DNA of 64,000 nt, taken from NCBI GenBank assembly GCA_050084985.1, contig JBITNC010000001.1, positions 15,438,001 through 15,502,000 of the forward strand, given 5' to 3'. The position numbers were made by a program, and so were the translations under genes. This DNA comes from Nageia nagi. Its lineage: Eukaryota; Pinophyta. Shown in pieces: positions 25,501 to 40,500 of this stretch (positions are counted from its first letter, which is position 1; every line of letters starts with the position of its first letter). The notes under the pieces were generated by a model that did no database searches, was not told the DNA's origin, and saw only the letters and a list, made by a program, of their open reading frames with translations.

Positions 25501-28500
25501 GTGGGAGTTCAGCAGAATCCAAGGAAGGAAAGGAGTCCTTCATTGCATATGCAGGGACAAAAATCTGAATGGATCATCCAAATTCGTGCATATTCTACTA
25601 GAAGACATGGATCCACCACCCATACCTAAGCCGTCCAAACCCATGTTCATCCAACGGCCTATGAAACATGGAGGAGATCCGAATTTGGTGGATTCCATGG
25701 AATTGAATTCACTATTCCATCAATATCAAGCCATAGATCTGGAATTCAAGGTGGTTGTGAGTTTTGAAAGTTACCTGCAAATTCTAGGGAAGAAGGTGGA
25801 AGAAATGTCCACAATGAGGGAGTTTTGGTTCCGAAAGAAGAGATTTGCAGCAACGACTGAGTAGGATGCAAGTGCCTATGTATGATGGAGAAGAAAAGAT
25901 GATGACTAGGGCATGGTTGCAGAAATTGCAAACCTACTTTACTCTCAACCCTATGATTGAGGAAGACGCGATTCAATTTGCTATGCTTCATCTAGAAGGA
26001 GTAGCATATGATTGGTGGCACCAAGGCCTAATCACACAAGGCCACAACTCTATCCAAACCTTCAATGAGTTTGGAAGGATACTCATCAATCGATTTGATC
26101 AAAACGATAAAAATGAGTATTTTTAGGATTTGGCCACATTAAAGCAGAAGGGGACGGTGAAGTCATTCATTACCGAGTTTCAGAGAATAGCAATCATGGT
26201 ACCATGTTTTTGACAAAAGGGTGACATTTATGTTCATGGAAGGACTTGAAGAGCCATTGAGAGGGATGGTGAAAGCTTTTTGGCCCACATCTCTCCAAGA
26301 TGCCATCATGAGAGCATTAACGTTGAAGCCTTCTATGAGATGGACCTCATTTGCTTCTAGATCCAACGCCAACACGGTCAAATCATCACAAAAGGGAAGA
26401 ACAAACTTGGAGAAAAGTTCATTGCAGTTGGGAAAGGGCCAAAATTCCAAAACTTGGATGAAGAAACATGTAGTGAGTTGAGAAGGAAGAATTTGCGTTT
26501 TAATTGCACGAAACCATGGGACTGTGGCCATTGTTGCTTGGGAAAAGGTCAGGTTCACTTGATTGACGTGATCTTAGATGAAGATGATTTAGACCTAGAG
26601 TTGGAGCTTGGAGATCTAGGTCCAAAACAATCGGAACATGGACATCAACACCCTAGCACCTATAAGGGGGCATACCAAAGCAAAGATTTTGAGCATAAAT
26701 CTAATAATATCAAATCTAATTCCTTTGTGTCCAAATTTGTCATTTCTTGCATTTTCTTGATATAATTTGTGGTAATTCCTAATTTTTATAATTTGCAATA
26801 TTAAAAATGGTATCAAAGCAAAGATCTTGCCACCTATGATGTCACCTCGCTACAATAATAGATATTTTCCGAGGAGGGGAGATGTAATATTCTGCAACCT
26901 ACACCAAATTTCGAGGAGTGGAGATATAACATTCCCAAATGGAAATTACATAATTAAATAAATCTCAAAAATATATTTTGTAATTTATAAGGAGTGATTT
27001 TGCATTTTAATTGTATTTGCCCCTCTTTTAGTAAAGAGTAGGCCCATTTATTATTTAATTAAATAATTCAAGGCTATTAAGTATGAAGCCCCACGTGGGA
27101 CATTGAGCCTTCTTGAGTAGGATAGGAGTTTTGATTATCATCTAGGAGTGATTTTACAGATTCCAAGGGAAATTCATAAGTCATATAGTGCAATGTCCAA
27201 GTCATGCATGACCTGGAGATGATTTCGGGGACTTCAAGGTGGATGTCTAGCCTAGGAGTGTGATGTCAAGCTATAAGGAGTAATGGATGCATGGTTGAGG
27301 GATATCTTTGGACATCTAATCTTCTATTTGCCAATTTGGCCTTTTTACACCATTGTTCTCAAGATCGAAAGCCTTATCAAGCTCCTCCCATTCTTGTAGC
27401 CTCATTAAGCTCCAATATCAGATCCGAGAGTTCATCAACTAGGAAGTGTGACGTCAACCTACTGGGTAAATTGTTGGAGTATGAAAGCATCAGATCTAGC
27501 CTTCCAACCAAACGTCTAGCCTTCTAAGGCCTTGTTTTTGCATTTCAAGGATTTGTATTGGGACATCCAACCCTAGGGGCCATTTTGGATGCTTTGTACT
27601 TGTCTTTGAAGAATAATAATATCAAATCTTATTCCTTTGTGTCCAAATTTGACATTTCTTGCATTTTCTTGATATTATTTATGGTAATTCCTAATTTTTA
27701 TAATTTGGAATGTTACAAAATCTCTTTACCCAATAACCTTTATTGTATTTAGTTTTTCTTTTTATTGATTATTTCTTCACTTAACTTGTATAACCAAAAG
27801 TTTCAAAAGTATATTAAGTTGGTCATAACTATGTTAGAAATTTGGATTCACTCAATAATCGTTTGGGTTGAAACTTTTGAAATTTGGCCATTTGGAGAAT
27901 ATTTGACAAATAAATCAGCAAAAAAAATGGCAAATTAAAAATGAAAAATATACTAAATATATATAAAATGCATCAAATGGTGAGTATTAAGCAATTGTTT
28001 AGGAATATTAAGATATCATTCGGAAAAAATTGCATGTTATTAAAATATGCAATTTTTGCTGAATTTTTAAATGATTATTCACTTTCATTGACTTAGTAAG
28101 AAAGAAAGTATATTAATGTCCACAGATCACCAAAAGCGGTCAATGGGACTAGCGTATACAATCATGTGCTAGTAGCTAGTGTAACCCCTAATGGGCCCAA
28201 TCTAAGAAAAGTACAAAGAAAATATCATAAGCACAAATAAATCCGAACAATAAGAATCAAACCCTAAAAAGGGAGAGATATACAAAGAGACGGTCAAGAA
28301 AGGGTCGTCTTGGGTCTCTACGAGGAGGAGCCTATGGGTGCTCTCTGCACTGTAGAGAGATCTCACTCATTCGTAGGGGTCACTCCTAAAGCCTTGCTGC
28401 TGGAAGGGAAGAAACATGAGATTTGGTGTGTCCTCAATGGAGCCTGAGTGTCAAGAAGGTGTCTCCTAATACAACGTGTGGGGAGTGAGGGCTCATCTCT

Positions 28501-31500
28501 TGGTCATCTACAAGTCTCATATGTAGAAGAAGCTCAAAAATAAGATGCAATGTGGCGATCTCCTATTGCCTGTTAAGCATGAGAGAGAAGACGCTTCCGA
28601 AGAAGGAAGGTCTCACGAGATAAAGAGCCAAACATCTTTGATCAGGAAACTGAAGAAAAGTAGACAATGATTTGTGGGAGTCCCGAAAGAGGTAGTGGTG
28701 CTGGCCTTTGGCTGCAAGAGTAGACTAAGCAAAGAAAAATGAAGTGGTCCTCAAACTTGGTCTCAAGCGAGCAAAGGCAGAAAATACATAAATCATGAGC
28801 TAGATGGTGGTTCTTCTCAATCCTTAACTGATGGGAACAAACCTGAAATTGTCCTAAGAATGTCCTCAAACCAAGAGGAAGATGTAAACTAAAATAGCCT
28901 GGTGGGAGGATCAAGCCATTGTCGATCTGCAAACACTGTTGTGCATAGTGTGTCAACTTTGATAACAATGGTCGAGGGGGTGAGACCCAAGTGATCTGAA
29001 TAAAGGCTATGTAGATGTTATCTCGTACCTCTAATAAAGAGTTTCCTAGAGAATTGATCGAACTCCCCTATGGTGAGGGAAGGATGTCCAGAGAGAAACC
29101 AAATCTCTGGAGTATCTCACTAACATCAGTAAACCAACATCTATGACAACCCTGTGCTACAAGATCCATCGATGAAGCCAAAGCCCTCAAAGGGAATCTC
29201 CGTGTGTCGCCTCGAAGACCAAAAAGGCGATGCAAGCAATGGAGAAAGAGGACTATGGAAGCAAGGGCCCACACTTGAGAAGGTTGGTAGTTGAACTCTA
29301 CCAACATGATAATGTTGGGTAGCGTCCTCTTGCTCTAAATGGAGCGAGATAATGTATTGACTAAGATCCTCTCCACCGAGGTCCAATCTACTACTCTCAA
29401 GCTAGATCCCCAAATCTCTACCCCATACAACACCATAGGGGTCTCTAGAATGTGAAAGAGTTGTAATTTGGACTGAATGTCCTTGAAGTGAAGTTGTGTG
29501 CACTGTCTCTCTAGGGTGGAGACTATCACATATCGTCGACTAACTCTAGGTGGGGTCGTTGATCTCATGGAAAATTTGGGACCCGAAAAGAGCACTCCCA
29601 ATTAAGTGTAAGAAGTGGCGGTCTCTATAATATCACCCCGAAAGGTGATATGGGTCTAGTCCAATGTGGCTTTCAAATCATTGAAAACCACAACCTTAAT
29701 ATTGCTAAGGTTCACCATAAGCTCTTGTCAATCATTGAAAGAGTCTAATGTGCAAAACAAGCTCTGAAGACCCTCAGCTGAGTGAGAAGGCAGCACATTA
29801 TCATAGGTGAAGAGAAGGATAGGCAACCATCTGCCATGGAGGATGCAACCCAAGTTAAGATCTGTAGTCTCTAGGATAAAAGACTCTAGCTCGTCTATGT
29901 ACATACTAAAGAGAGTGGGGGAGAGGGGGAAGTGAATATTTGGCTGCATATACGGAATATTCACAGATTCATAACTATGATTTCAATATCTAATTGCAAC
30001 CTTGGAGGACTCTTTTGACCACATTAGGGAAACAAGATCAACAATAGTTAACTCTATTGTACTACTGTATAGCCAGCGTAAAAGGATTCATCAAGCATTT
30101 CTGAGTTTTTCAATCTCTTTGCCAGTAAAGCACTCTCAGTACCTTTAGTGAAAGGCAGTCAAAGATACAAGCTTTTCATTTAATTTGTGAGTAACTTGCG
30201 TTCAAACACAAGTTCGAACAGGTTCTTTGCAAGTCGACTCAGTGCAGGTACATCAGATAAATATTAAAACAATGTTGATTTTCAATACTTTTTAGTTTTT
30301 TATTTGCAGAATTATTTACGAGTTTTTCTATAGTTCCTCCAGGGTGACACCAAAACTTTAGCCACAGCAAGTTGACGATAAGTACACATCCAGTGGTGGT
30401 GTAAAAATAACAAAACCTAAAGTTATGGTGCCACTACGATCAAACATGAAATCTAAGAAAACTTTTGTAACGTGCATGCAACAACTCAAGTATAGGTTGC
30501 ACATTCATATCTTGAACTTCATTTTGCCAGATATTAATCTTCATATCTCTGATCTGTCCAAGTCTAAGGATGCACTATAATATCCAATATCACTGGTATC
30601 CTAAGAAAGCCCTTCAAATACAAAGTCGGGTTTGCATGATTAATATTACCATTTTTTGTCACAAACAGTGGTATTCCTTCTTAACTTTATACAGTGCTAT
30701 ACTGCATAGAAATCATGAAAGATGTATACAAGAAGAGCATATTTCCTGTCATTTAATGCTTAAAAAAGCTTTCCGGACTTTTCATAAGACTTAAGTAACA
30801 GATTGAATCATTTGAAGTTATTAGTTTTTCTAATGCTTACGCATTTATCAGGGAAATATTTTTATGAAATCTGATTCATGCTTGGTTTGTCACAGCCTTA
30901 CAGGTCTCTGGGATGAACATATTGACACAATTTCTAGACGACAACATATTATTTCATGTTTAAATCTACAATCCATAGATGAAAATTTCCAACAATACTG
31001 AAACCTCCAAGTTTATTGCATTACTGGAAACAATTTTTCAAAATCAAGACCTGTTTGGAAGGGAAGTCATTATGATTTCCTTTAATTAGAGTTATGGGCT
31101 TTAAGCATATATTTCAAATTGCATTAGTTTACAATGATTAGCCCTATTCAGAAAGCAAATCGTTTGAAACTGGTATTATCATTACACATTCAAAGGGATA
31201 TAAGTCTTCTTATAATGGGTTGATGCAATCCATTTAACTCAAATCTAATTTGCATAGAAATTAGTTCACAGGCAGACATTGAAGCAGGTTTCCTCATATA
31301 AACAAATGCATATTCTGTCTCTTAGCATGGATGGATAATAAAAGCATACATACATATAGAAGCAGAATCCATACCTCACGACATAAGAAGAATTTCAGAC
31401 CCTTGAAGAGAGTTCTACAGACTTTATTTTCATCATCTTCATCTTCATCTTCACCAGATTGCTCCTTAACTTTAATTTCCATGTCCTCTTTAACACTAGT

Positions 31501-34500
31501 TATATCTTTTTCTTTGTCTATTGACGAAAGTTGATGCTGAAGCAGTGCTAATCTTGCCTGTGACTCTGCCAATATTTTCTCTTTCTGTTCCAAATCAGAT
31601 GGCTCAGTCTCAGAAGGCTCCTTGCCAACAATCGCATCTGGAACATCCTCCTCCATAGAGGTTGCAGTGTCTGAAGCAAGACCCTTCACCATTGCATACA
31701 ATTCTGCAGAAACAAGACACCAGAAGCGCTTTTAACATCTTCCTAGCAATCAATTGTATTTAAATGAGTCACTTGTTAGATTCTGGATAAGGAAAAGCTT
31801 GCATATAAAAGAGCATTGAATTGCAAAATAAGACTAAGCTAACTTTATTTCTGAAGGATCTTGAAATTCAGTATTTAAAAGTTAAAACCAACCTGCTGCT
31901 GCTGCTTCCAGTTCAGGATCAAGTATTGGTGGATACTTTAATCCAATAGTATTATAAAGTTTGAAATTTACGAATGCCATAAGAGTCTGTACAGTACAAC
32001 AATGAAATAGAGACAAAGTCAATCTGTGCTTCTTGCTACAACCTTCTCGTTGCAACCAAGCTATAGAAGATACTGAAGTTGGTCATTTACAGTTCAAGTT
32101 ATCACCAAAAACATTGGGAACATAGCCAAGTCTGTTTTTCATTTTAGCAGTTCCTTATACAATCTCAAAGCACAAAACAGCAAAAACCAAGCAGCAGAAC
32201 TAAATATAAAAATTCATAACTATTGACAATTTAAGGTCATAATTTTTGCAAAAGGTAACCTCATAAAATTCTACAAAAGTCAGCATGACACGAAAATCAA
32301 CATCATCCGGAAGAACTTGATGAAGAACATGTGGTGTAAGCCATGTAATAGTCTGCCCCTCTACTTCTGCCTGTAAAAATTTGTAGAAAACTAGATGGTG
32401 TCAATAGCATCTCAAGAAAATAACCTTATGTTTCTAACAAGGAAAAACAAATAAAAATGCATGCAATCCAATGATATAGATCAGACTGACCTGGTAATAA
32501 ATTCCTTTCAAAGAGACAAATGTCTTACGCAAACAATGTGTTCTAGAGATGTAAGCCTGCCATTCGAGACTTAGTCTGTCAAAAAATTCAGTTATTCAAT
32601 AACTTATCATGTAGGTTAAGCATAATGACAGTGTGCAGACCTGAGAGTAGAAAGTGGAACCAAGTTTCTATTAATTTAATATAAAACTTGGCAAGAATTA
32701 AAGCTACCATGTCAAGGATCTCCAAATAAATTATCTACCATTAAAACAATCATCCACTCAATGTAGCTGATTCAGAAAGATAATCACTTTACAAGCCACC
32801 CCAACTGGCATCTTCTTACTCGGTAACTAAATAGATACCATGAAATGAGCAATACCAACATGAAAATGGGTTTTCATGCAGATAACCAAAAATTCTGAAG
32901 ATGCATCAAGTTGAAATCAAAGCCTGGTAACAAATTAAGACATTGTAAAACTTTAATATACCACTTGTGTTAATAGAAGAACCTCCTACTAATTAATAGT
33001 AATGTAATCCTATGAAGGCAGACCCTTTGAATAAAATTTATTGTAAGAAATATTTAATGCATATCATTTTACTTAATAGTTCTTTGGATCATTATGAGTT
33101 GTATCAGAGCTGTTACTTCTATGACCAGAACATTTGATATTTTGATTAAGTTTTCAGCAGTCATGTGAAAAGCATAGAAGATTCTTTATGCAAGATTGAA
33201 AAGAATGTGACCAATAGATTGAAAGACATCAAAATATTTTAAATCAGAGACCTTGGCAAGCATAATGCTATGATTCTTGCAAAATTTTAGAACCCAAGCT
33301 TTGAACTACTCTCTGATCCACACTAGAGTTTTAACTTTTCCTGGATGCCTCTTCAGTTCTAGCACAAGCCCGTCATTCTTGAAAGTTATCAGAATTGCTT
33401 AAGATATATTTGCATATATTCACAGTTAAGCATTCATTTGCAGATAACTAGATCAAGAATTTTTACTCGGTAAACTAGAATCTATGGATATCTTAATCAG
33501 AATCTTGACAAGAATGGTTTCCATGCCTTTGAACCTTTGTAATGAACATTTAGTAATTAAAAATACAGACAGGAATATTCAAATTTAGTATGTGCACCAA
33601 AAATATGCAGTTGACATTGTACAGGATCTGCACTAGTTGATAGAAAGTTAAACATGACAAGCCAGAGAATCTTTGAAAAGGATAAGGTAGTAAAAAGGAA
33701 GACTTACTGCCCTTGACTAATATTAATCAAAATTCAGACTGATCTTTTCACCAACCTTTCTGCTTATCAGATAGATAAATGAACACCACATATAGAAAAC
33801 GAATTTGATATTCAGGCAAGCAAACCGGATATTAAGATTGGAGGTAAATATCTAGGCTATTTGAAAACATAAAGAAAAGAAAGACAGTTGAAAGTTGCCT
33901 CAATGTGGGACAGTTTCACAACATTAGGAGCACCCAGATTAACAATAAACATAATTGGAAATAAAATAGAGAATCAAAATAATTAGTCAAAACTATTAAT
34001 TAAAAAAACCGGAGAGACTTCAATCCCAAAGCAAAACTAAAGATCTCAAAGCAAAAATGGTCCACCTCTGTGATTATTGAAAGTCATATTTTATAACAAG
34101 AAATGTATTACACAATATGCAAATGTAGCATAAAAACTAAGATCAGGTATTTGGTATGATGCAAACATCCTCTGAACTAGTTGATCGAGTTAAAAACTCA
34201 AGTATACAAAGTTTGGGAAAGCATAAGAAGATAAGGAATACAGAGATTGAGAGCTATTGGCCAATAGTAATTCAGGAAAATTGTTTTTCCATCTTGCTGA
34301 TTGTCAGATATTTTAAGAACCCTAGGTGAAGTGAGGAAATTTCTGTTCAGACAAATAAACTGAACAAGCAATAATATAAGTAAAGAGAGCTCATTTCAAA
34401 AACTTACGAAAAAGAATTATATGGTTACAATGATTTCTCGGCATAAGGATGTGTCACACCATTGGAAGTGACCAAATTAACAACAAAGGTAAGATAGAGC

Positions 34501-37500
34501 ATTGGAATAATGCAAAATGGAAATAATTAATTCAAAAGTAAACTGAAGGCTTCAATCCCCAACCTAAATCTAGGGATATCAGGGCAAAAATTAAGAACAC
34601 TAATAAGGAAACTACTTGAAACATGCCTCAAATAGGTAAATGTAAATCAGTGGAAAAGAAAACACAAAAAAGCTGATTGTGTCGTATGAAACTGAAAAGT
34701 GTCAAACAATCTAACTAAATCTTATGCACGAACACTAAAAGAACATGTATAGATAGCCACTTTGGAAGGCAGTGCGGTTCTAGCTTTTAAACATGCATCA
34801 AGTTATGCCAACAGTCAACTTGTTGGTGTACAAGAATACACTTCACTCTGCCACCTCTATTGATATATAATCATTGCAGCCCAGAAATCTTTTAGCACTC
34901 TCATTACTGTCAAATACTTTTCAATCTTAGCCTTTGATGTTAGCTGAAATTATCATTCAGAATTAAGAAATGATTTCCATCACTGATTATCCACAATATG
35001 GAATAAATGATTTTAAAGGATCAGACAACATGAAATGAAACACCTCTCTCCTGCATAGTAACATCATAACTGTATCTATTTTATTTTTAAATGCATAACA
35101 TGATACAGTAGTCAAGTGTTCTTATTCAACAACTCGCAACGCATTGATCCGATCAGCATCACAATAAAATTCCACTTTGAATTTTTTACATTAAAGCAAC
35201 ATATATTTGCAGTTAAGACATGATGACATATATCCTTCCATACTTCAGATATATCGAATTAATATATTATTCCACGAGTAATAAAGGATGTATTTCAATG
35301 CAATATTAATAGAGTGACAAACAAACCTCCGACAGCTGTGGACCCGCTCAGCAGGAATATCGTGCATCTTCTCTGCAGGTAAAGCTGCAAAAAGATGGAT
35401 CATCGTGAGGGCATCATCCAGGTCACGAAGAGCATCGATAAAGGTGGGATACCTGAGAAGTTAAATACATTACAAAAAAGAAGAATGAGTTCGTAAAAAT
35501 AGAATCTACTAAAAGTTTGATATAAAAGAACCATTATAATACCTCTGTCTCACAAGGTGGTCAAGAGTATATGAAGGCTTGCTATTCTCCAGACGATGAG
35601 CCAAATGCTTGTTTTTTTTAGCTAAAGCTTTCTTTATCTTCTTTTCAAATGCCTTAATTTCCCTGCACGAAGCAAAGAGAAGCAAAAGCCAATCAATGTA
35701 ACAAATTAACATATATGGTTGTGAATTATGTACAAGAAAAGCATCAAATAAATCACAATGTTTGATCCAACTTTTTCTAAAGGATAGTATTCAATATTCC
35801 CATCATCAAATATGACCATTTTTGGAAAAGAACAAAATTCAGTTTGTACGAGCAATAAAAGAACCTTCACATGATGCCTTTTATGCCGAGAATTTCACAG
35901 TGATTATGTCCATGGGGACAGAAGTGTGTATTCTCCTGCCAGCTACAAGCTAAAATTGATAACAATATTCTGTAATTTAATAGAATCTATAGCTTATCTC
36001 CTCTGCAAGAAGTAGAGATGAAATCTGTCGTTGTTTATATGTGTCCTATATCAGGCAGATATTATTCTCCATAAAGAGAATCAGATATCATAGACATCTT
36101 GGATAATAGTAGAGCACAAGATTTTCTCTCTATCCCCTACCAGGATTGCTCAACTTGGACCTCCTAATCCAAAATACTCTTCCATGGACATCATCAAATT
36201 ATCCACTGGCTTTTCAACTGTGTGGTTGACTTTAACAACCACAGAAATACTGATAAAGTTGACAGCTTGAAGAAGACTATCTATCCCTGTTAAACATCCA
36301 TTTCCATGCTGGCTCAGAAATATTTTTGAGTAAATCAAAAATCAATCTACATATTCTACTGCATCCATTTTAGGATAGGTTTATCAGTTTTACAAAAGAT
36401 CATAGCAAGATTTTAGACATGCCAGAAAAAAACCAAACTACCATCCAAGCAATCCAAGACAAGTTGTTATGGCAAGGCACAAATCAAAGGAATAGACTGG
36501 CACTCATTGCTTGGGGAAAGTCTGAATGCCCAAAGGCATGATGGCCTGGGGCTCAAAAACATTGAGCTCTTAAACAAAGTTCTTGGTGCCAAAACATTTT
36601 GGAGAATCATCACCAAAAAGGCAAAAAAATGGAACTAGACACTACAAAACAAATACCTAAAACATTGACAATTTCATCTGGGACCCAGTCAAGATCAAAG
36701 GCGCTACCATTTGAAACTTCATCCTAATAACTGGGCTAATTATCCTAAACAACCTAAAAAGAAAATACATTCGGAAAGACAAGTGGAACATGGGACACCA
36801 GATTCACACCTCAGACCAGTTGAGACAGGAACTATGAAGAAGCCTCAACCCTCTTCTCAAAGACTACAGGGCAACAAACCCACAGGCAAGAAGAACTTGG
36901 ATAGAACACATCTCAAACAATCTCAAACTTTAAAAAGAATGGAGCTATAGACTCCAAACCCAGCTAGACCACCTATCTCACCACAGCAAGAGCGCTGATG
37001 AATGAAACTGGATACACAACAAATCAAAAGAGTTTTCCACAGACAAAGACTACAAACTTCTCTAGGGTCCAACTAAACTCCCTATAAAAATTATAAAAAA
37101 ACTATGGAAATGGCAGAAGCGGCTGAAGACTATCCTGTTCACATGGACAGCAATGAACAAGTACATCTTCACACAAGACTATTTAAGAAAGAGACACTTT
37201 CAGCTCCCCTCAATATGCATCTTGTGCAAAGAAAGGAAAGAGACAGCAGAACACTTGATAATGCACTGCTCCTACATAAATCTGGAACAACTTCACGAGA
37301 AAATATGATATCAGCTGGTACCCCTAAAAGAGCATCATGCACCTACTGGAAATGCAACCCACCCTCTCATTGGCAAGCAAAGAATGGTACATCAGCTTGA
37401 ACCTTATACCCTAGCTGTTTTGGCTCAATTGCAAATCTAGATTCTTCAAAGATTTAGCATGCTCAAGCTACTTCAAATGGAAAACCATCGAAGGGCAGAT

Positions 37501-40500
37501 AAAGATAGCCCTCTAGACTTGGCATTAAATTCACATCAAACCAGGCAAGTCATACAAAGAAGGTTGGAAACTCCTAAAATGACTCTACAACCCTCGTAGC
37601 ACCTGCAAAATGAGATTGTTTTTGCAAAAAAAGATTCTGATAAACCAGATAACCCAAGCAAACAAGATTACAAACAAATGCACCCCCCACAATGTAGGGG
37701 CCATCCCTTTCCCCTTGGAATCCCCAAACCGGGGGAATGGCAAGGAGACGTTTCCTTGCCGTTCCCAACTAGGAACATAGGAAAAGCCAAACAAAACCAG
37801 GGATGTCCTTGATTTGTCAGCTCAAAAGTGGAACAACGTGAGGACCCCAATCATCCCCAATGGTAACAACTTAACAAAAATTAAAAATAAAGCTGTAAAG
37901 AAAATATTGCTCAGGTTTAATTTTAAAAAATATTAATCTGTATTACACAAAAATGGGTATTAAATAAAACATTAAAGACCCAATTATTATTAATGGGTTT
38001 AATTAATTTTATTTAAATAAATGATGAATATAAGTACCAATTTAATTAAACCGTTAATTAATAACATTTGTTTATTAAATAGTAAATACGAATTAGTGGG
38101 ATTAAACCATTTATTTAAACCTATTAATTAATTAAATAAGAATTTAGTTTTGTATAAATTAATGAATTTAAATACTACTTAATGGGTTTAAATAATTAAT
38201 TAGTTTTAATTATTTTTAAATAACAGTGTGTTTAATCAGTTTAATTTGTAATATAATTATTAGTATTAAATAAAACAACTTAAATATAATTAATTTTGAA
38301 CTTTTTTATCTAAGTATTTGACTTACGTATGTGAATTTCAGACTTAGTTCGTAAGTTAGAACTTTAGCTTAATAAGTTAATATAATATTTTAAATGTTTT
38401 AACTTTTTTAAGTTTCAACTTAGTAAGTTCATATTTTCTATATGTTAAATTTTCATATATTATTATATGTTGTCCCTTGACATTTCCTAAAAATGGCTCG
38501 CCTTACCCTCCCGTCCTAAAAACCAGTCCTCATGTCCCTGAAATGTGAGTTAACCTTGCCAGCAACCATGGATCCACAAGAAAATGCAGCAAAAGCATCT
38601 AAATTTGAGACTCTCAGATCCAACCTTGGTTTGCTGAAACACACATTCAAAGAGGAAGTGTTAGTTTTTGTTGCTCAACATTTATTCTTGAAAATTAGGA
38701 ATTTTCTATTTTTGGAACTTTTACTGAAAATATTTTTTTTAAGTCTAGCATTTGTTATTTTTGGAGTTTGTTATTTTTAATAATTTCTATTATTAGAGAT
38801 CTTCTATCAGAACTGTAGATCAATATTTAGATGCCACCAATTCCAAGATGATGTTTGCTCCAACATCGAGATAAGTTTTTGAGAGATTTAAACTAGGATT
38901 TCATATATATTGATTTCTGAACCAAGATTACTAGTATATAAGCTTGGAGCCACAATAGAAAATGCTCCATAACTGAAACATTGAAAGCCACACTACACCT
39001 TGAACTATTACAAAAGAGACTTGACCAAATCCTTAATACAAATGGCTAAAAACAATTACAAACACTATCTAGGAGTTACTAACATTATTTCCACGAAGTG
39101 TCATGGAGTTGCAAACACTAGAAAGATAAACAAAAGCCTAAAAATCATTAAAAAACCATAACTACAAAACAAACGGCAGATGAAACGCACTCCAGAGAGA
39201 AAATGCGATCACGTTCCCGAAACATGGTCGCAACTACTTTTGGACAGAAACTTGGTGGCAACTGCGTTTGGGACTGATGAAATGTGGTGGTAGCTGCATT
39301 TATGGGCAAAGAGCACGGAAACTCAGTCTTGAAGCCGGATTTTGATCTTTGGTGAAACCAAGCTTCCAACATTCTCCCCCTTGATGTTGAGGGGACTCAA
39401 TTTCTAAGTTCTAAAGCATCATATTTTCCAAATGATCTTCATTTGTGCTTCTTCCAATTTTTTAACAAGAAATTGAAAGAGTTGAAAATTTTGCTTGGAC
39501 ACGCTCCATATTGTTGCTCTTCAAACGGGTCGTCCATCACACTTGTTGTCTCCTACAAGTAAAATCTCACAAATCCAAGTGCCTTTTGATAACAGACTCC
39601 CCTTAATCAAAAAACCCACTACTTTTATCAAAAATCACATTCTTCACAAAAGTGCTCCATGAGCAAACAACATTGTCATCACAAACATTAATCCATACAA
39701 CTTTGCAACCTTGCACAAACTGGTCGCATACCTTCACTTCATTATACCATAAAACTATGTTGCATATCTTCACACAAATGATCAAACAATATGTAGCCAA
39801 GAATTTACTAATCATTGCAATCAATGTTGCTTCCACCGATAAAGTCCTCTCTAGCATGAAATGTTCAGACATGTTATAACTGCCTCATTTTCAAACATCA
39901 AACTTTCGCATCAATAATCTGAAAAAAAAGATTATCAAACAACTTGTGCACCTTCTTGTTAAGAAAGTAGTGCACTATTCCAATTTTGAACAGCCAAAGG
40001 CTCTTTGTTCATGTTCACAACAATCACCAACAATTTTTAGGAAAGACTCATTAACAATTTCTTGTAAAGCCATCAATAGTGACTGTTCTCTCACAACAAA
40101 CCTTGCTCTAAACGAAATTTGCACAAAAAATCTTCAAAACAACTTCCAAATGTTGTTCACAAGAACAAACATCCAATATTGCCTTAGTAAGACAATTATC
40201 ATTTTGCACACACTTATTCAACAAGACGGTCTTAAAACTGTCCACCACATTCAAACTTATATTCTCAAAAATCAAATCAAGAGTGCACAAACAAAATCTG
40301 TGCAAAAAATCTTCACCTTTCATATTTGGTGTTGCTTCATAAGCAACCATTACCTTTCCATCAACAAGAAACCTCCTTAGTGCCTCAACAAAACTGCGCA
40401 CAAAACAGTCCAAAAACGTAATAGTTATCAGTCCAAATGAGTGATCTTCTTCAACCAATGTTTTTGTAAAACAAACCTGAGTTGGACAGTCCAATGCACA

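Larger units (their letters stand above)
24228..27717 (+). mobile_element. Non-autonomous Ty3/gypsy-type LTR element with TSD
   Basis: Complete LTR element inserted antisense in PES intron 9. LTRs at 24228-25021 and 26925-27717 begin TGTAACATTCC (mutated to TATAAC in the 3' copy) and end GGAATGTTACA. The 5-bp target duplication AAATC flanks both ends (24223-24227 and 27718-27722). The PBS is at 25024 and a purine-rich tract precedes the 3' LTR. The interior is only about 1.9 kb and holds decayed gag but no protease, RT or integrase, so it needed another element's enzymes. The gag type (Gag domain then RKN-L-x-F-x-C...C-LGKG) suggests a chromovirus-like gypsy source. Confidence 0.92.
23935..31374 (-). 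other. PES intron 9 (7.4 kb)
   Basis: Contains an LTR element (24228-27717) and a LINE fragment (28135-29940), which make up most of its length. 29,950-31,374 shows nothing recognisable. Confidence 0.85.

Noticed and set aside
31331-31534. 67-codon plus-strand open frame with a Ser run
   Set aside because: It is the antisense shadow of the acidic linker in PES exon 9.
37574-37850. Minus-strand open frames with Gly/Pro-rich sequence
   Set aside because: They lie in the 3' part of the plus-strand LINE fragment, overlap in three frames and match nothing.
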